This document shows, piece after piece, positions 40,147 through 48,918 of a DNA stretch of 64,000 nucleotides. The number at the start of each line of letters is the position of its first letter. Within the stretch, counting starts at the first letter, position 1. Origin of the DNA: an uncultured Gammaproteobacteria bacterium (lineage in GTDB: Bacteria > Pseudomonadota > Gammaproteobacteria > Pseudomonadales > Pseudohongiellaceae); NCBI GenBank assembly GCA_937898685.1, contig CALEJT010000012.1, positions 62,001-126,000 on the forward strand, given 5' to 3'. The position numbers and the translations under genes were made by a program. A model generated the notes under the pieces. That model was given only the letters and a program-made list of their open reading frames with translations, was not told the origin of the DNA and searched no databases.

Positions 40147-41811
40147 TCAGGGAGCCGAGCCGTCCTGTACGACGAGTTCCTGACCGGCGTAGATGCGGTC
40201 GCTTTCAAGGTTGTTGAGCGCCAGGAGACGCTGCGGGGTGGTGCGGAACTGTGAGGCGATGCGCGACAAGGTGTCGCCTGGACGCACGGCGTAGCGCACC
40301 GTGGTGACGGTACCCGGCAGCTTCAGGATCTGGCCGGGACGAATGAGATCGTTCTGTAGGTTGTTGGCCGCTTTCAGAGCCGTGGTCGAAACACCGTAGC
40401 GCTGCGCGATGGTGGAGAGCGTATCGCCGCGCGCCACTTCGATTTCGCCCGAGGCCGGCGCCGCCTTGCGCGGGTTGCTCTCGGTGTTCACGACCAGACT
40501 CGGCACACGACCATCTTCACCCGGCAGGATGATCACCTGCCCGATGCGTAAGGCATTGCGGTTGCGCAGTTGGTTGATGGTGGCGAGTTCGGCCACGGTG
40601 GTGTTGTAGCGTTTGGCGATGGTGGACAGCGTGTCCCCTGCCTTCACGATGTAGCTCGGATCCGGTTTCTGCGAAGCATGAAAGTCGGCGGCGGGAATGT
40701 TGCGTAGCGCCGCCACGAGGTTGCCCTGCACACGCGTCTTATCGAGTTTGAGCTTGTAGCCCTTCGGAATGCGTTTGCCGTTCATCCATACCGGCGCGAG
40801 CAGTGCCGGATTGTCGCGGCGCAAGTCTTCCACACTCACACCCAGAGCACGGGCGACGACAGCGGGCTCGACGAAGCCGTCCATTTCCAATTCTTCGAAT
40901 TCGGGGGCGGGATCGAGTTTCAGCTGTCCGAAGTATTTTTCCGCTTCGCGCTCCACTTCAAGCGCGGCCAGGAACTGCGCGTAGAAGTTGCGCGAGGCAA
41001 AGCCGAAACGCGGGCCCTGGTAGTTGGCCACGATGTAACCGATGTCCTTGCTGCCGGTGGCCTGCACGGCGCGCTTCATGCCGTTGGTGCCGTGGTTGTA
41101 TGCGGTGAGCGCCAGCGGCCAGTTACCGAGTTCGTGATAGTTCTCGCGCAGCAAGGCCGCCGCACCGTGCGTGGCCTTGTAGGGATCCAGCCGCTCGTCG
41201 ACGTACATGTCCACTTTCATGAAGCGCTGCGCGGTTTCGCGCATGAACTGCCACATGCCCGAAGCCGCCACGCTGGAAACGGCACCGGGGTGGAAAGAGG
41301 ATTCGACGTGCGGCAGTGCGGCGAGTTCGAGCGGAAGATTCAGGGACTTCAAGACTTTTTCGATGTAGGGACGATAGGCACCGGAGCGCACGAGTCCTTC
41401 GCGATAACGGTCTGCCTGCCCGAGCTGCCAACGCACGTTCTCGGTCGCCTTCTGGAAACGTTCGTTGGGCGTGTCCTTGCCCCAGAGTTCGAGGATGCGA
41501 CTCTGGTTGTCGCTCAGGCCTTCGCGCTTGCCGGAAGCCAATACCTTGAGGTCGGCGATGATCTGAGCGCGGCGCGCTTCGATGATCTTGGTATCACGCG
41601 GAAGGCTGTCGTAAACGACGTTGAGATTTACCGAGTCGTGAAGAAAACCGTGTTGCGTATCGACCTCGGTGTAGACACGCTTCCAGAAGCCCACGGCGGG
41701 GCGCAGATTGTCCGGTAAGGGGAAATCCTCAGGGGCGGCCAAGAGGCTCGGCGCCAGTACGGCGCACCAAAGCAACAGAAGCAGTCTTGTCAGCGGTGCC
41801 GATACGATCAT
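40147..41811 (-). CDS. mltD: Membrane-bound lytic murein transglycosylase D-like, three LysM domains
   Basis: 554 residues. Signal peptide near residues 1-26 (LLLLLWCAVLAPSLLAA-PE); no lipobox Cys is at the cleavage site, unlike E. coli MltD. The goose-lysozyme-like SLT domain spans about 150-290, with catalytic Glu170 in ALPHVESSFHPGAVS, then ASGMWQFMRETAQRF and PLALTAYNHGTNGMKRA. Three LysM repeats lie in the C-terminal 190 residues (SYIVKAGDTLSTIAKRYN, EVARGDTLSTIAQRYG, RYAVRPGDTLSRIASQF) for peptidoglycan binding. It cleaves glycan strands to give 1,6-anhydro ends in the periplasm. Confidence 0.93.
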   Translation of the reverse strand: MIVSAPLTRLLLLLWCAVLAPSLLAAPEDFPLPDNLRPAVGFWKRVYTEVDTQHGFLHDSVNLNVVYDSLPRDTKIIEARRAQIIADLKVLASGKREGLSDNQSRILELWGKDTPNERFQKATENVRWQLGQADRYREGLVRSGAYRPYIEKVLKSLNLPLELAALPHVESSFHPGAVSSVAASGMWQFMRETAQRFMKVDMYVDERLDPYKATHGAAALLRENYHELGNWPLALTAYNHGTNGMKRAVQATGSKDIGYIVANYQGPRFGFASRNFYAQFLAALEVEREAEKYFGQLKLDPAPEFEELEMDGFVEPAVVARALGVSVEDLRRDNPALLAPVWMNGKRIPKGYKLKLDKTRVQGNLVAALRNIPAADFHASQKPDPSYIVKAGDTLSTIAKRYNTTVAELATINQLRNRNALRIGQVIILPGEDGRVPSLVVNTESNPRKAAPASGEIEVARGDTLSTIAQRYGVSTTALKAANNLQNDLIRPGQILKLPGTVTTVRYAVRPGDTLSRIASQFRTTPQRLLALNNLESDRIYAGQELVVQDGSAP

Positions 41812-42005
41812 GATGCGGGGAGGCTCATCGATAGCGCCGTAGCCTAATGCGCCGCATCGCCCGGCACAAGCCCTCGATGGTTCGATAAGACGGCCTTTTC
41901 GGGTTCACTGCGCCGCATCAAGAGAACGTGCCGTTCCCATTGCTGCGATGGCGCCGACTTGGCTATCGTGCCCGCCGATCAAACCGCCCCGTGCAGGAGT
42001 TCGCC

Positions 42006-42626
42006 ATGCCACTCGATCTCGTCGACCTTTTCCCCAAAACCATCGGCGTCGCGCAACTGCAAACGCTGACACCGGAGGTGATCGAGAAGGCGAAGGAGCT
42101 GATCGACATAGGCGTGGACTATCACATGGAACACGACGGCGGTTTCACGCGCGAGCAGCAGCTTTTGAACAAGGCCATCTTCCGTGAAGTGAAACAGGAG
42201 ATCCTGCAGCTCTGTCGCGAGTACGCCGAAGCGCATTCACACATCGTGGAGGACATCGCCATCTGCAATTCCTGGGGCAACGTGGTGAACTACGGCGATT
42301 CCATCCGGCCGCACAGTCACACCAACTCCTACATCAGCGGTTCGTTCTATCTGACCGAAGGCACGCCCTTCAACATCATCAATGATGATGCGAATAGTCT
42401 GTTTGGATTCGCTCCCGCCAAACGGCCTGATCCGAACCCGCGCTCCATGGAATCGTTCAACATCCATCCCAAGCCGGGCCGCATCATCCTGTTCCCTTCC
42501 AACCTGCGCCACATGGTGCTGCCGTCGCGTAGCCACGAACCGCGCTATTCGATTGCGTTCAATGCAGTGCCGACCGGGCGCATTGGCTCGATCACGAACC
42601 TCTTGCATATGCGGGTAGAGGAATAA
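42006..42626 (+). CDS. TIGR02466-type 2OG-Fe(II) oxygenase-like protein
   Basis: 206 residues from ATG 42006, which has AGGAG 7 bases upstream; the upstream frame is not used. The core has SWGNVVNYGDSIRPHSHTNSYISG, then FYLTEGTPFNII, and GRIILFPSNLRHMVLPSRSHEPRYSIAFN. The His pair in RPHSHTN and the late LRHMV His with the Arg of EPRYSIAFN fit the facial triad and 2-oxoglutarate site of the TIGR02466 family. The substrate is unknown; some relatives occur in phage and cyanobacteria. It stands alone between mltD and the TonB receptor. Confidence 0.8.
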   Translation: MPLDLVDLFPKTIGVAQLQTLTPEVIEKAKELIDIGVDYHMEHDGGFTREQQLLNKAIFREVKQEILQLCREYAEAHSHIVEDIAICNSWGNVVNYGDSIRPHSHTNSYISGSFYLTEGTPFNIINDDANSLFGFAPAKRPDPNPRSMESFNIHPKPGRIILFPSNLRHMVLPSRSHEPRYSIAFNAVPTGRIGSITNLLHMRVEE

Positions 42627-42749
42627 GAGCTCCCCTCTTTTCGCGAGCGAACTTCACCACGCATCCCCTCACGTAGCGCCGCATGTGTCTTGCGCAGAAT
42701 AGTGGCGAACACCTATCAACCTGATATGAAAGGCCATTTCTCCACACCG

Positions 42750-42759
42750 TTAACGTTAA
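42750..42759. promoter_or_regulatory. Perfect palindrome upstream of the TonB receptor gene
   Basis: TTAACGTTAA at 42750-42759, in an AT-rich patch (CCGTTAACGTTAATAACCG) about 90 bases before the receptor ATG. It does not match a Fur box. It could be an operator for an unidentified regulator. Confidence 0.35.
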
Positions 42760-42848
42760 TAACCGTTTAGCAACGGGAGACACCATAGCCACCAACTCCT
42801 GACTCCCGATAATCGCGCGGCTCATCGGGGATACAACAGGAGAAAACC

Positions 42849-44981
42849 ATGATCCGCCACACGCCCAAAAATCATTTGAAGCCGTTAGCGATAGCTCTGG
42901 CATTGGCCCATGGCGGAGCCTGGGCAGCTGACAACAGCAACGTGGAAGAGATCATCGTCGTTGGTCAGGGCACCGGCAGTCTGCGCTTGACCAGCCCCAA
43001 CGCCGCTGGTTCGCGCCTCGGCCTTACTGCCTTCGAAACCCCTGCCAGCGTCGACCTGGTTACGCGCGACGAAATTCTGGCAAAGGGCGATTACAGCAGC
43101 ATCGACAGCATCACCCGTACCGCCGGCATCTCGAACAGCGCCAACAACGGCGACGGCGGCATGCAGGTATCCAGCCGCGGTTTCAACGGCCACAACACCA
43201 CCATCCACAGTTACGATGGCATCCGTCTCTATATCGCCGCAGGCACAGTAACCTTCCCGGCCGATTCCTGGACGCTGGAGCGCATCGAAGTACTCCGTGG
43301 CGCCGGCTCGGTAATCAACGGTATGGGCGCCCTCGCCACCACCATCAACTATGTGCCGCGCACTGCCCGTCTCGGCGACCGTAGTTTCGACGCCCTGGCC
43401 GCGTTTGGCAGTTTTGGTCAGGTCCGCACCGCGATCGGCGGCAACGTGCCGCTTAACGACCAAGCCGCGGCTCGCTTTGACGTTGCCGTGACCGAAAAGG
43501 ATGGCTATGTGGATCGAGCCGATGAAGAACGCCGCGTTGCCTCTGGCTCCTTGCTCTGGCAGCCCAGCGATGATGTCAGCGTGCGCTTTACTGTGGACTT
43601 CGCCGACATCAACCCATCGCGCTATTGGGGGACGCCACTGGTGGATGGCCAGGCCAGTGAAAGCCTGCGCAAGCAGAACTACAACTACGCTGATGCGGTG
43701 GTGCAATACCAGGACATCTGGAGCCGCGTGCACACTGAATGGCGCGTCAACGACGCGGTTACCGTCCGAAACGACACCTTCGTCATCAACGACCGCCGTG
43801 AATGGCAGAACCTCGAAGAGTATTACTACATCGGCAACGACACCCTGGAGCTCATGAGCTATCTGGGCATCGTCCAGGATCAGCGTCAGATCGGCACCCG
43901 CACCGACATGCTGGTCACGGGATCGCTGGGCGCTATGGACAACCGCTTCACGATTGGTGTCGAAGGCAACGTGTCGGACCTCGATTACCTCAACAACTTC
44001 AACACTGGCGGCTTCGATGCCTTCTACGAGTCGCCAGTATTCGGCGGACCACTGCGAGCGCGTCCAGCCGACGCCTTCACCCAGCTCGATTACAGCACCG
44101 AAGGCAGGCAATGGGCTGTGTTCTTTGATGATGTACTGGAACTCAATGAACAGTTGAGTCTGGTACTGGGTGGTCGCTACGACAACTTCGACTATGACCG
44201 CGTGACTCACGCTCAGCCCACCGGTCGTGACCGCTCGGAGCTTGCTGCAGGATTCAGTAAATTCACTTGGCGCGCGGGTCTGGTGTACCAGCTGAGCGAT
44301 ACCTTCAGCCTCTACGCACAAACCAGCACAGCCGCGGACCCCATCACCTCGCCTCTTTCCATCAACTCGGCGAACGCGAACTTCAAGCTGAGTGAGGGCC
44401 GTCAGTACGAAGTGGGCTTGAAACAGCAGTTCATGAACGGCGACGGCGAATGGACCCTCGCCTACTTCGACATCGAAAAGGAAAACCTGGTCACCCGCAT
44501 TCCGGGCACCACCATCAACGGCCAGATCGGGCAGCAAAGTTCGAGCGGTGTTGAAGTGACGCTGCGTTTGAATCCAGTGCAGGACCTGAGCATCGACTTC
44601 AACGCGGCCTTCATCGATTCCGAGTACGACGAGTATTACGCGGGTGCGGAGTCGTTGGCTGGCAACACTCCTGCCGGTGTGCCCGACATGACGGCTAACC
44701 TGTGGGTCAACTACAACCTTCTCGACAACCTGCATCTGGGTACGGGTGTGCGCTATGTGGATGAACGCTACCGCAGTGACAACAACGCGGCGGGTGTTCT
44801 CCCCTCCTACACCATCGTCGACGCAGCACTGAGCTGGGTGCTGAATCCTCAGGCCACCGTAATTCTTCGCGGTCGCAACCTGACGGATGACGATGATTAC
44901 GTTCTCTCCGAATACACCACTAACCAATGGGTCTTCGGTGAGCCTCGTGCTTATGAACTAAGCCTGCGTTACAGCTTCTGA
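42849..44981 (+). CDS. TonB-dependent siderophore-type outer-membrane receptor
   Basis: 710 residues. Signal peptide MIRHTPKNHLKPLAIALALA ends near GGAWA-AD. The TonB box is NVEEIIVVGQG; the plug domain follows (ETPASVDLVTRDEILAKGDYSS, SSRGFNGHNTTIHSYDGIRL, LRGAGSVINGMGALATTINYVP), then about 22 beta strands and the terminal YELSLRYSF with final Phe. The pattern is that of the siderophore receptor group (FhuA/FpvA/FcuA). No STN domain is present, so it is not a surface-signalling type. The next gene encodes a PepSY membrane protein, a common partner in iron uptake. No Fur box was recognised upstream. Confidence 0.92.
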   Translation: MIRHTPKNHLKPLAIALALAHGGAWAADNSNVEEIIVVGQGTGSLRLTSPNAAGSRLGLTAFETPASVDLVTRDEILAKGDYSSIDSITRTAGISNSANNGDGGMQVSSRGFNGHNTTIHSYDGIRLYIAAGTVTFPADSWTLERIEVLRGAGSVINGMGALATTINYVPRTARLGDRSFDALAAFGSFGQVRTAIGGNVPLNDQAAARFDVAVTEKDGYVDRADEERRVASGSLLWQPSDDVSVRFTVDFADINPSRYWGTPLVDGQASESLRKQNYNYADAVVQYQDIWSRVHTEWRVNDAVTVRNDTFVINDRREWQNLEEYYYIGNDTLELMSYLGIVQDQRQIGTRTDMLVTGSLGAMDNRFTIGVEGNVSDLDYLNNFNTGGFDAFYESPVFGGPLRARPADAFTQLDYSTEGRQWAVFFDDVLELNEQLSLVLGGRYDNFDYDRVTHAQPTGRDRSELAAGFSKFTWRAGLVYQLSDTFSLYAQTSTAADPITSPLSINSANANFKLSEGRQYEVGLKQQFMNGDGEWTLAYFDIEKENLVTRIPGTTINGQIGQQSSSGVEVTLRLNPVQDLSIDFNAAFIDSEYDEYYAGAESLAGNTPAGVPDMTANLWVNYNLLDNLHLGTGVRYVDERYRSDNNAAGVLPSYTIVDAALSWVLNPQATVILRGRNLTDDDDYVLSEYTTNQWVFGEPRAYELSLRYSF

Positions 44982-44992
44982 GTAGCGGGCTC

Positions 44993-46447
44993 GTGATTAA
45001 GAAGCTGAAGAGATTCCTCTATCTCTTTCACCGCTGGCTAGGAATAGGACTTTGCCTCTGGTTTGTCCTGCTCTTCGCCAGCGGCATCGTCATGATGTAC
45101 GTGGAATATCCCGAGCTCACGGAGGAGGAACGGCTGTGGCAGATGGAAGCCTTGACTCCCGCGGCCGTTCAACGCTCCGTGGTGGAAGCGGCAGCCGTGA
45201 CGGGGCACAGCAGGTTCAGCAGCATCCGTTTGAGCACCATTGGGGGTCGCCCCGCATACCAGCTGACTGACCTCGAGGGTCATACGCACGTCATCCATGC
45301 GGACGACGGTAGCCCGCTGGATGAAGTCTCTACCGAGCATGCTTTGCGTTCCGCCAGCCGCTCCGGCTTTGCAACGTCAGCGGCTGCGCCCCAACACCTC
45401 GGCCTGGTCAACATTGATCAATGGACGCTTACCTCGTCGCTCGATGCCCACCGCCCGCTTCACCATGTCGCGCTCAACGATGACCAAGGGACGGAGCTCT
45501 ACATATCGTCGCGCACCGGACAGATCGTCCGGGACACACATGGGAATGAACGCTTCTGGAACTGGCTGGGCTCTACCATCCATTGGATCTACCCCTGGCA
45601 GTTTCGACAGCACGCGGGACTATGGGTGGACGTCCTCACTTATCTGTCGTTAACAGGGGTGATCCTGGTAGTCAGCGGCGCCATCGTCGGCTGGTGGCGG
45701 CTACGCATACGCCAGCGCTATCGCGGAGATCGTGTAACGCCCTATCAGGGGTGGCAGAAGTGGCATCACGTGTTGGGCCTCAGTTGTCTGGCGTTTCTTC
45801 TCACCTGGACGTTCAGCGGTCTGATGTCGATGTACCCTTGGGGCATACTCGACAACACTACGTCCATGGACGAGCAAACCGCACGCTACTACGGCGGGCC
45901 ACTTGATGCGCTTGAGAGTTTTCCTTCTCTGCCGCTTTCGCTCCTGGCCTCGGCACCGATCAAGGAAGTGGAATGGCGACGCGTGGGTTCTACACCGTAT
46001 CTTGTCGTGAGCCTTAGCGCGTCCGACAAGCAAGTGGTGATGGCGGGCAAAAATCACCAGAGTCTCCTCTCCCACATCGACACTGCGATTCCTCAGCTCC
46101 GCCCTGACGCCACGTTGCTTATGCAGCGACGTCTGGATCAGTACGACTCCTGGTACTACAGCCATCACAACCGATACCGTCCACTACCCGCATTGGAGGT
46201 GCGCTTCGACGATGAGGAGCGCAGCTGGTACTACCTGGATTTGACTACGGGTGAAGTGATCCAGCGTCTCACTGCAACGGACCGCTGGGGTCGCTGGGTC
46301 TACAACGGGTTACACAGCTTCGACTTTTCGCTGTTGTTCCAGCGCCGCCCGCTATGGGACATCGTCGTGATCCTGCTTTGCCTGTGTGGACTTGGCTTCA
46401 GCGCAACGTCGGTAGTGATTGGCTGGCGCAGACTGAGGGCGCGTTGA
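44993..46447 (+). CDS. PepSY-associated transmembrane protein (iron-uptake reductase-like)
   Basis: 484 residues, start GTG 44993 (then IKKLKRFLYLFHRWLGIG), 11 bases after the receptor stop. Four membrane segments: about 15-37, 200-225, 250-275 and 455-478. The extracytoplasmic regions hold PepSY-like pieces (RPAYQLTDLEGHTHVIHADDG, EERSWYYLDLTTGEVIQRLTATDRWGRWVYNGLHSFD). His residues in the membrane segments (LFHRWLG, HWIYPWQFRQHAGLW, KWHHVLGL) could bind heme, as in FsrB/PiuB-type ferrisiderophore reductases. It is likely cotranscribed with the receptor and probably helps release iron from the imported siderophore. Confidence 0.85.
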   Translation: MIKKLKRFLYLFHRWLGIGLCLWFVLLFASGIVMMYVEYPELTEEERLWQMEALTPAAVQRSVVEAAAVTGHSRFSSIRLSTIGGRPAYQLTDLEGHTHVIHADDGSPLDEVSTEHALRSASRSGFATSAAAPQHLGLVNIDQWTLTSSLDAHRPLHHVALNDDQGTELYISSRTGQIVRDTHGNERFWNWLGSTIHWIYPWQFRQHAGLWVDVLTYLSLTGVILVVSGAIVGWWRLRIRQRYRGDRVTPYQGWQKWHHVLGLSCLAFLLTWTFSGLMSMYPWGILDNTTSMDEQTARYYGGPLDALESFPSLPLSLLASAPIKEVEWRRVGSTPYLVVSLSASDKQVVMAGKNHQSLLSHIDTAIPQLRPDATLLMQRRLDQYDSWYYSHHNRYRPLPALEVRFDDEERSWYYLDLTTGEVIQRLTATDRWGRWVYNGLHSFDFSLLFQRRPLWDIVVILLCLCGLGFSATSVVIGWRRLRAR

Positions 46448-46456
46448 GCCGTCGGC

Positions 46457-47257
46457 TCAGTGCGTCATGGCGTAGATGAGATAGTTGATGCCGAAACGGT
46501 AGGCGAGTGCCGTCATCGGCTCGGGATAACAGGGATCGTCGGCGTGCTCCCAGGCATCGCCCATATCCATGTTGAAGTCGATCGCCACCATCAGGCGGCC
46601 GTTGTCGTCGTAGATGCCTGCCCACTTCTGCGGCCCCTGCAGACGCGCGTTCTGCGTGTAGCAACCCTCCCAACGATTCAGGTGGCGCTCGCCGGGGATC
46701 TGCGTGAGCACGTCGAGATCGTAAAGGGCGTGGAAGATGTCGTCCTTCTCTGGGGTGAGTTCGACGATGGGATGGTCCGGCAGTACCTTGCGCATTGCCG
46801 CGGCCATGATTTCCCACTCGCCGGAGCCGTGGAAATCGTCGATGACGAGGAACCCGCCCTTGAGCAGATATTCACGCAGCCGTGCGGCCTCTTCATCCGT
46901 CGGCCGCCAATAACCCTGCCCTACCTGCTGGGCGAAGAGCCAAGGGTGATCGAACAGGGAATCGTCGGTGAGTGAGATGTGATGACTGTCGTCCGCCATC
47001 TCGACATTGGTCAGACGCGAAACGCCACCATGGAAGTGCATCTCGGCCTGCGGATAGTCGATGGCCCACCAGCCGCGGCGCCAGCCAAAACGGCCACGTC
47101 CATTGGCGCCTCCATCCGAGTACACCATGCGTGCCATGTGGAACTCGGCGAGTGGGTCCATCGGGCCCGGTTCGGCCGCAACGACGAACAGACTCGCGGC
47201 GAGACCCACGCCCAGAGCCAGGGATCGCAACAGTGCAGGTGAAGCAAGAAGCGCCAT
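46457..47257 (-). CDS. Exported DUF4159 domain protein
   Basis: 266 residues from ATG 47257 (MALLASPALLRSLALGVGLAA), chosen because GGAGG sits just upstream; an earlier ATG at 47308 is possible. The signal peptide ends near VVAA-EP. The DUF4159 body has MARMVYSDGGANGRGRFGWRR, WWAIDYPQAEMHFHGGVSRLT, LREYLLKGGFLVIDDFHGSGEW and EPMTALAYRFGINYLIYAMTH. The fold resembles class I glutamine amidotransferase-like domains; function is unknown. It is convergent with the PepSY gene (9-base gap). Confidence 0.85.
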   Translation of the reverse strand: MALLASPALLRSLALGVGLAASLFVVAAEPGPMDPLAEFHMARMVYSDGGANGRGRFGWRRGWWAIDYPQAEMHFHGGVSRLTNVEMADDSHHISLTDDSLFDHPWLFAQQVGQGYWRPTDEEAARLREYLLKGGFLVIDDFHGSGEWEIMAAAMRKVLPDHPIVELTPEKDDIFHALYDLDVLTQIPGERHLNRWEGCYTQNARLQGPQKWAGIYDDNGRLMVAIDFNMDMGDAWEHADDPCYPEPMTALAYRFGINYLIYAMTH

Positions 47258-47333
47258 CGAAGCCTCCACACGAACGAATGCGCCGACTATACCGAAAGTC
47301 GCCCGCACCGCACCATGCCCGCAGCGGCATCGC

Positions 47334-47645
47334 TCAAAACTGTTCCAGCCGTATCACGTCGTAGGCCGGTTCTTCGTAGGGATGGCTCTGCCGCAGCGCC
47401 GCCATCACGGCGTGAATCGCTGACTCTTCCACCACCAGCTCCACCCGATATTCGGCCACCCGTTCCACTTCGCCGTGCGTTCCGATGTGGGGATCGGAGC
47501 CGTCGAGGGGGCGGAACTGCCCCTGACCCAACACCTGCCAGCAACAGCGATCATAGTTGCCGATGCGTCCCGCGCCCGCCTCGAACAGTGCGTTCTTCAC
47601 CACTTCCAGATGCGACTCCGGCACATAGAAACCGAGTTTGTACAT
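47334..47645 (-). CDS. NIF3/YqfO C-terminal-like small protein
   Basis: 103 residues starting MYKLGFYVPESHLEVVKNAL, with AGGAGG 6 bases upstream. GAGRIGNYDRCCWQVLGQGQFRPLDGS and VERVAEYRVELVVEES match the stand-alone form of the CutA-like domain inserted in YqfO/NIF3 proteins; HPYEEPAYDVIRL is the characteristic ending. Role not established. It lies 76 bases upstream of the DUF4159 gene on the same strand and may be cotranscribed. Confidence 0.85.
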   Translation of the reverse strand: MYKLGFYVPESHLEVVKNALFEAGAGRIGNYDRCCWQVLGQGQFRPLDGSDPHIGTHGEVERVAEYRVELVVEESAIHAVMAALRQSHPYEEPAYDVIRLEQF

Positions 47646-48185
47646 GCAATCCTCCTCGTTCGTTGGCGGCCGATTTTCGCATCAGCCGGCACGTATGCGT
47701 AGGTCGCTGGTAGGTGGTGAGTCCGTAGGTTGAGCCCAACGGGAGATCGCCAATCTTCGGTGAAGCCTGGGGCCTCACCTGCAGCTCAGTTCCCGCCCCG
47801 CTGCATGGCCGCTCGTCGCTCCGCCGGCACGCGCGCCATGCACCGTACACGTTCGTCGTCGCCAACCCACTGGCACTCATCCGCACATCAGTCTCGACCC
47901 GGTTGCACGCCGGATAGCCCCGAAGGAGCGTTAGTTCCTGCAGATCGCTTGGCAGGCGGTGACGTCAGCGAACCACTGTCGTCCCTGCGGTGTCTGAAAC
48001 ACATAAGCGACCAACATTTACGCCCACGCCTTGGTCGATTCGACCATCTGTTAGCCGAAACCTCAGAAGCCACACTGAGTAACAAAAAAGGAGAAGCAAC
48101 AAAAAACAACAACTTATAGGCAAGGCGATTCGCTATCATCCTGGCACGAGAGTTGCCACACGGCATTCAGCGGAACGTACAACAA
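47646..48185. other. Gene-free region before the YIP1/MacAB-like operon
   Basis: About 540 bases. A short REP-like fragment lies near 47717-47732. Open frames are present but Arg/Ser/Pro-rich with no family signature, so I call none. The last 150 bases are A-rich (ACAAAAAAGGAGAAGCAAC at 48083-48101) and may hold the promoter of the downstream operon. Confidence 0.4.
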
Positions 48186-48199
48186 GGACTGATCAGTCC
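48186..48199. promoter_or_regulatory. Perfect 14-bp palindrome before the YIP1 gene
   Basis: GGACTGATCAGTCC, 20 bases before the ATG at 48219 and just upstream of the GAGGGAG ribosome binding site. It could be an operator or a leader hairpin for the efflux operon. Confidence 0.45.
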
Positions 48200-48218
48200 A
48201 TAAAAACAAGAGGGAGCC

Positions 48219-48896
48219 ATGTTGCAACAATTGCTCGACATCTTCACCGCACCCACCACGGCTTTCGCGCGCATCCAGCACAAGCCCACCGTATTCTGGC
48301 CCTTGCTTCTTCTGGTGGTGGCCTTGGCGTCGATTCAGGCCGGCTATCTGAGCCTCACCGATCGTGCTTTTCTGATCGACCAATTCGTCGAGCAGGCCAT
48401 GGCGAGCAACGCCTCTCTCAACGAGGAGCAATTACGCCCGGCCTACGAAAGCATGCCCATGAACGTGCTGATGGGCACCGCCACGGTCGGCACGATGGTG
48501 ACCGTACTGGTGGTCTGTTTGCTCATGGCGCTCTATCTGAATTTCATGAGCAAGTTCGGCCACGAGGGTTATACGTACAAGCATTGGCTGTCACTGGTGT
48601 GCTGGACCAGCATGCCCACGCTATTGATCGCACTCGCAGCCTGGGTGGCGATACTCTCCGGCAACGGACGCGTGGATCTGATGTCCCTGCAACCGCTGAG
48701 CCTCGACTCGCTGTTGGGCATCGATAGTGGCAAGCCGATCATGCAGAACCTCAGTCTGCCGCAGTTCTGGGCCATGGCCCTGCTGGTGCTGGGTTATCGT
48801 TATCTGACGAAGAGCACTCTGCTGCGCGCTTCGATCATCACACTTGCTCCCTACGTGCTGATCTTCGGCATCTGGGGCTGGTTCAGTTTCAACTGA
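48219..48896 (+). CDS. YIP1-family inner-membrane protein
   Basis: 225 residues with five membrane segments, including FWPLLLLVVALASIQAGYLS, TVGTMVTVLVVCLLMALYLNFMSKFG and the last near the C-terminus (IITLAPYVLIFGIWGWFSF). The start FTAPTTAFARIQHKPTVFWP is typical of bacterial YIP1/DUF1282 proteins. Function unknown. It precedes the MacA-like gene by 22 bases and is probably the first gene of that efflux operon. GAGGGAG lies just before the ATG. Confidence 0.85.
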   Translation: MLQQLLDIFTAPTTAFARIQHKPTVFWPLLLLVVALASIQAGYLSLTDRAFLIDQFVEQAMASNASLNEEQLRPAYESMPMNVLMGTATVGTMVTVLVVCLLMALYLNFMSKFGHEGYTYKHWLSLVCWTSMPTLLIALAAWVAILSGNGRVDLMSLQPLSLDSLLGIDSGKPIMQNLSLPQFWAMALLVLGYRYLTKSTLLRASIITLAPYVLIFGIWGWFSFN

Positions 48897-48918
48897 CGAG
48901 AGCAACACGAGGAGCCCC

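Noticed and set aside
42885..44927. 680-residue open frame antisense to the TonB receptor
   Set aside because: The receptor on the plus strand has a signal peptide, TonB box and final Phe; the antisense translation is Val/Gly/His-rich without family features.
47730..48119. Possible small gene in the gap before the YIP1 operon
   Set aside because: The 129-residue product is Arg/Ser/Pro-rich with no ribosome binding site or family signature.
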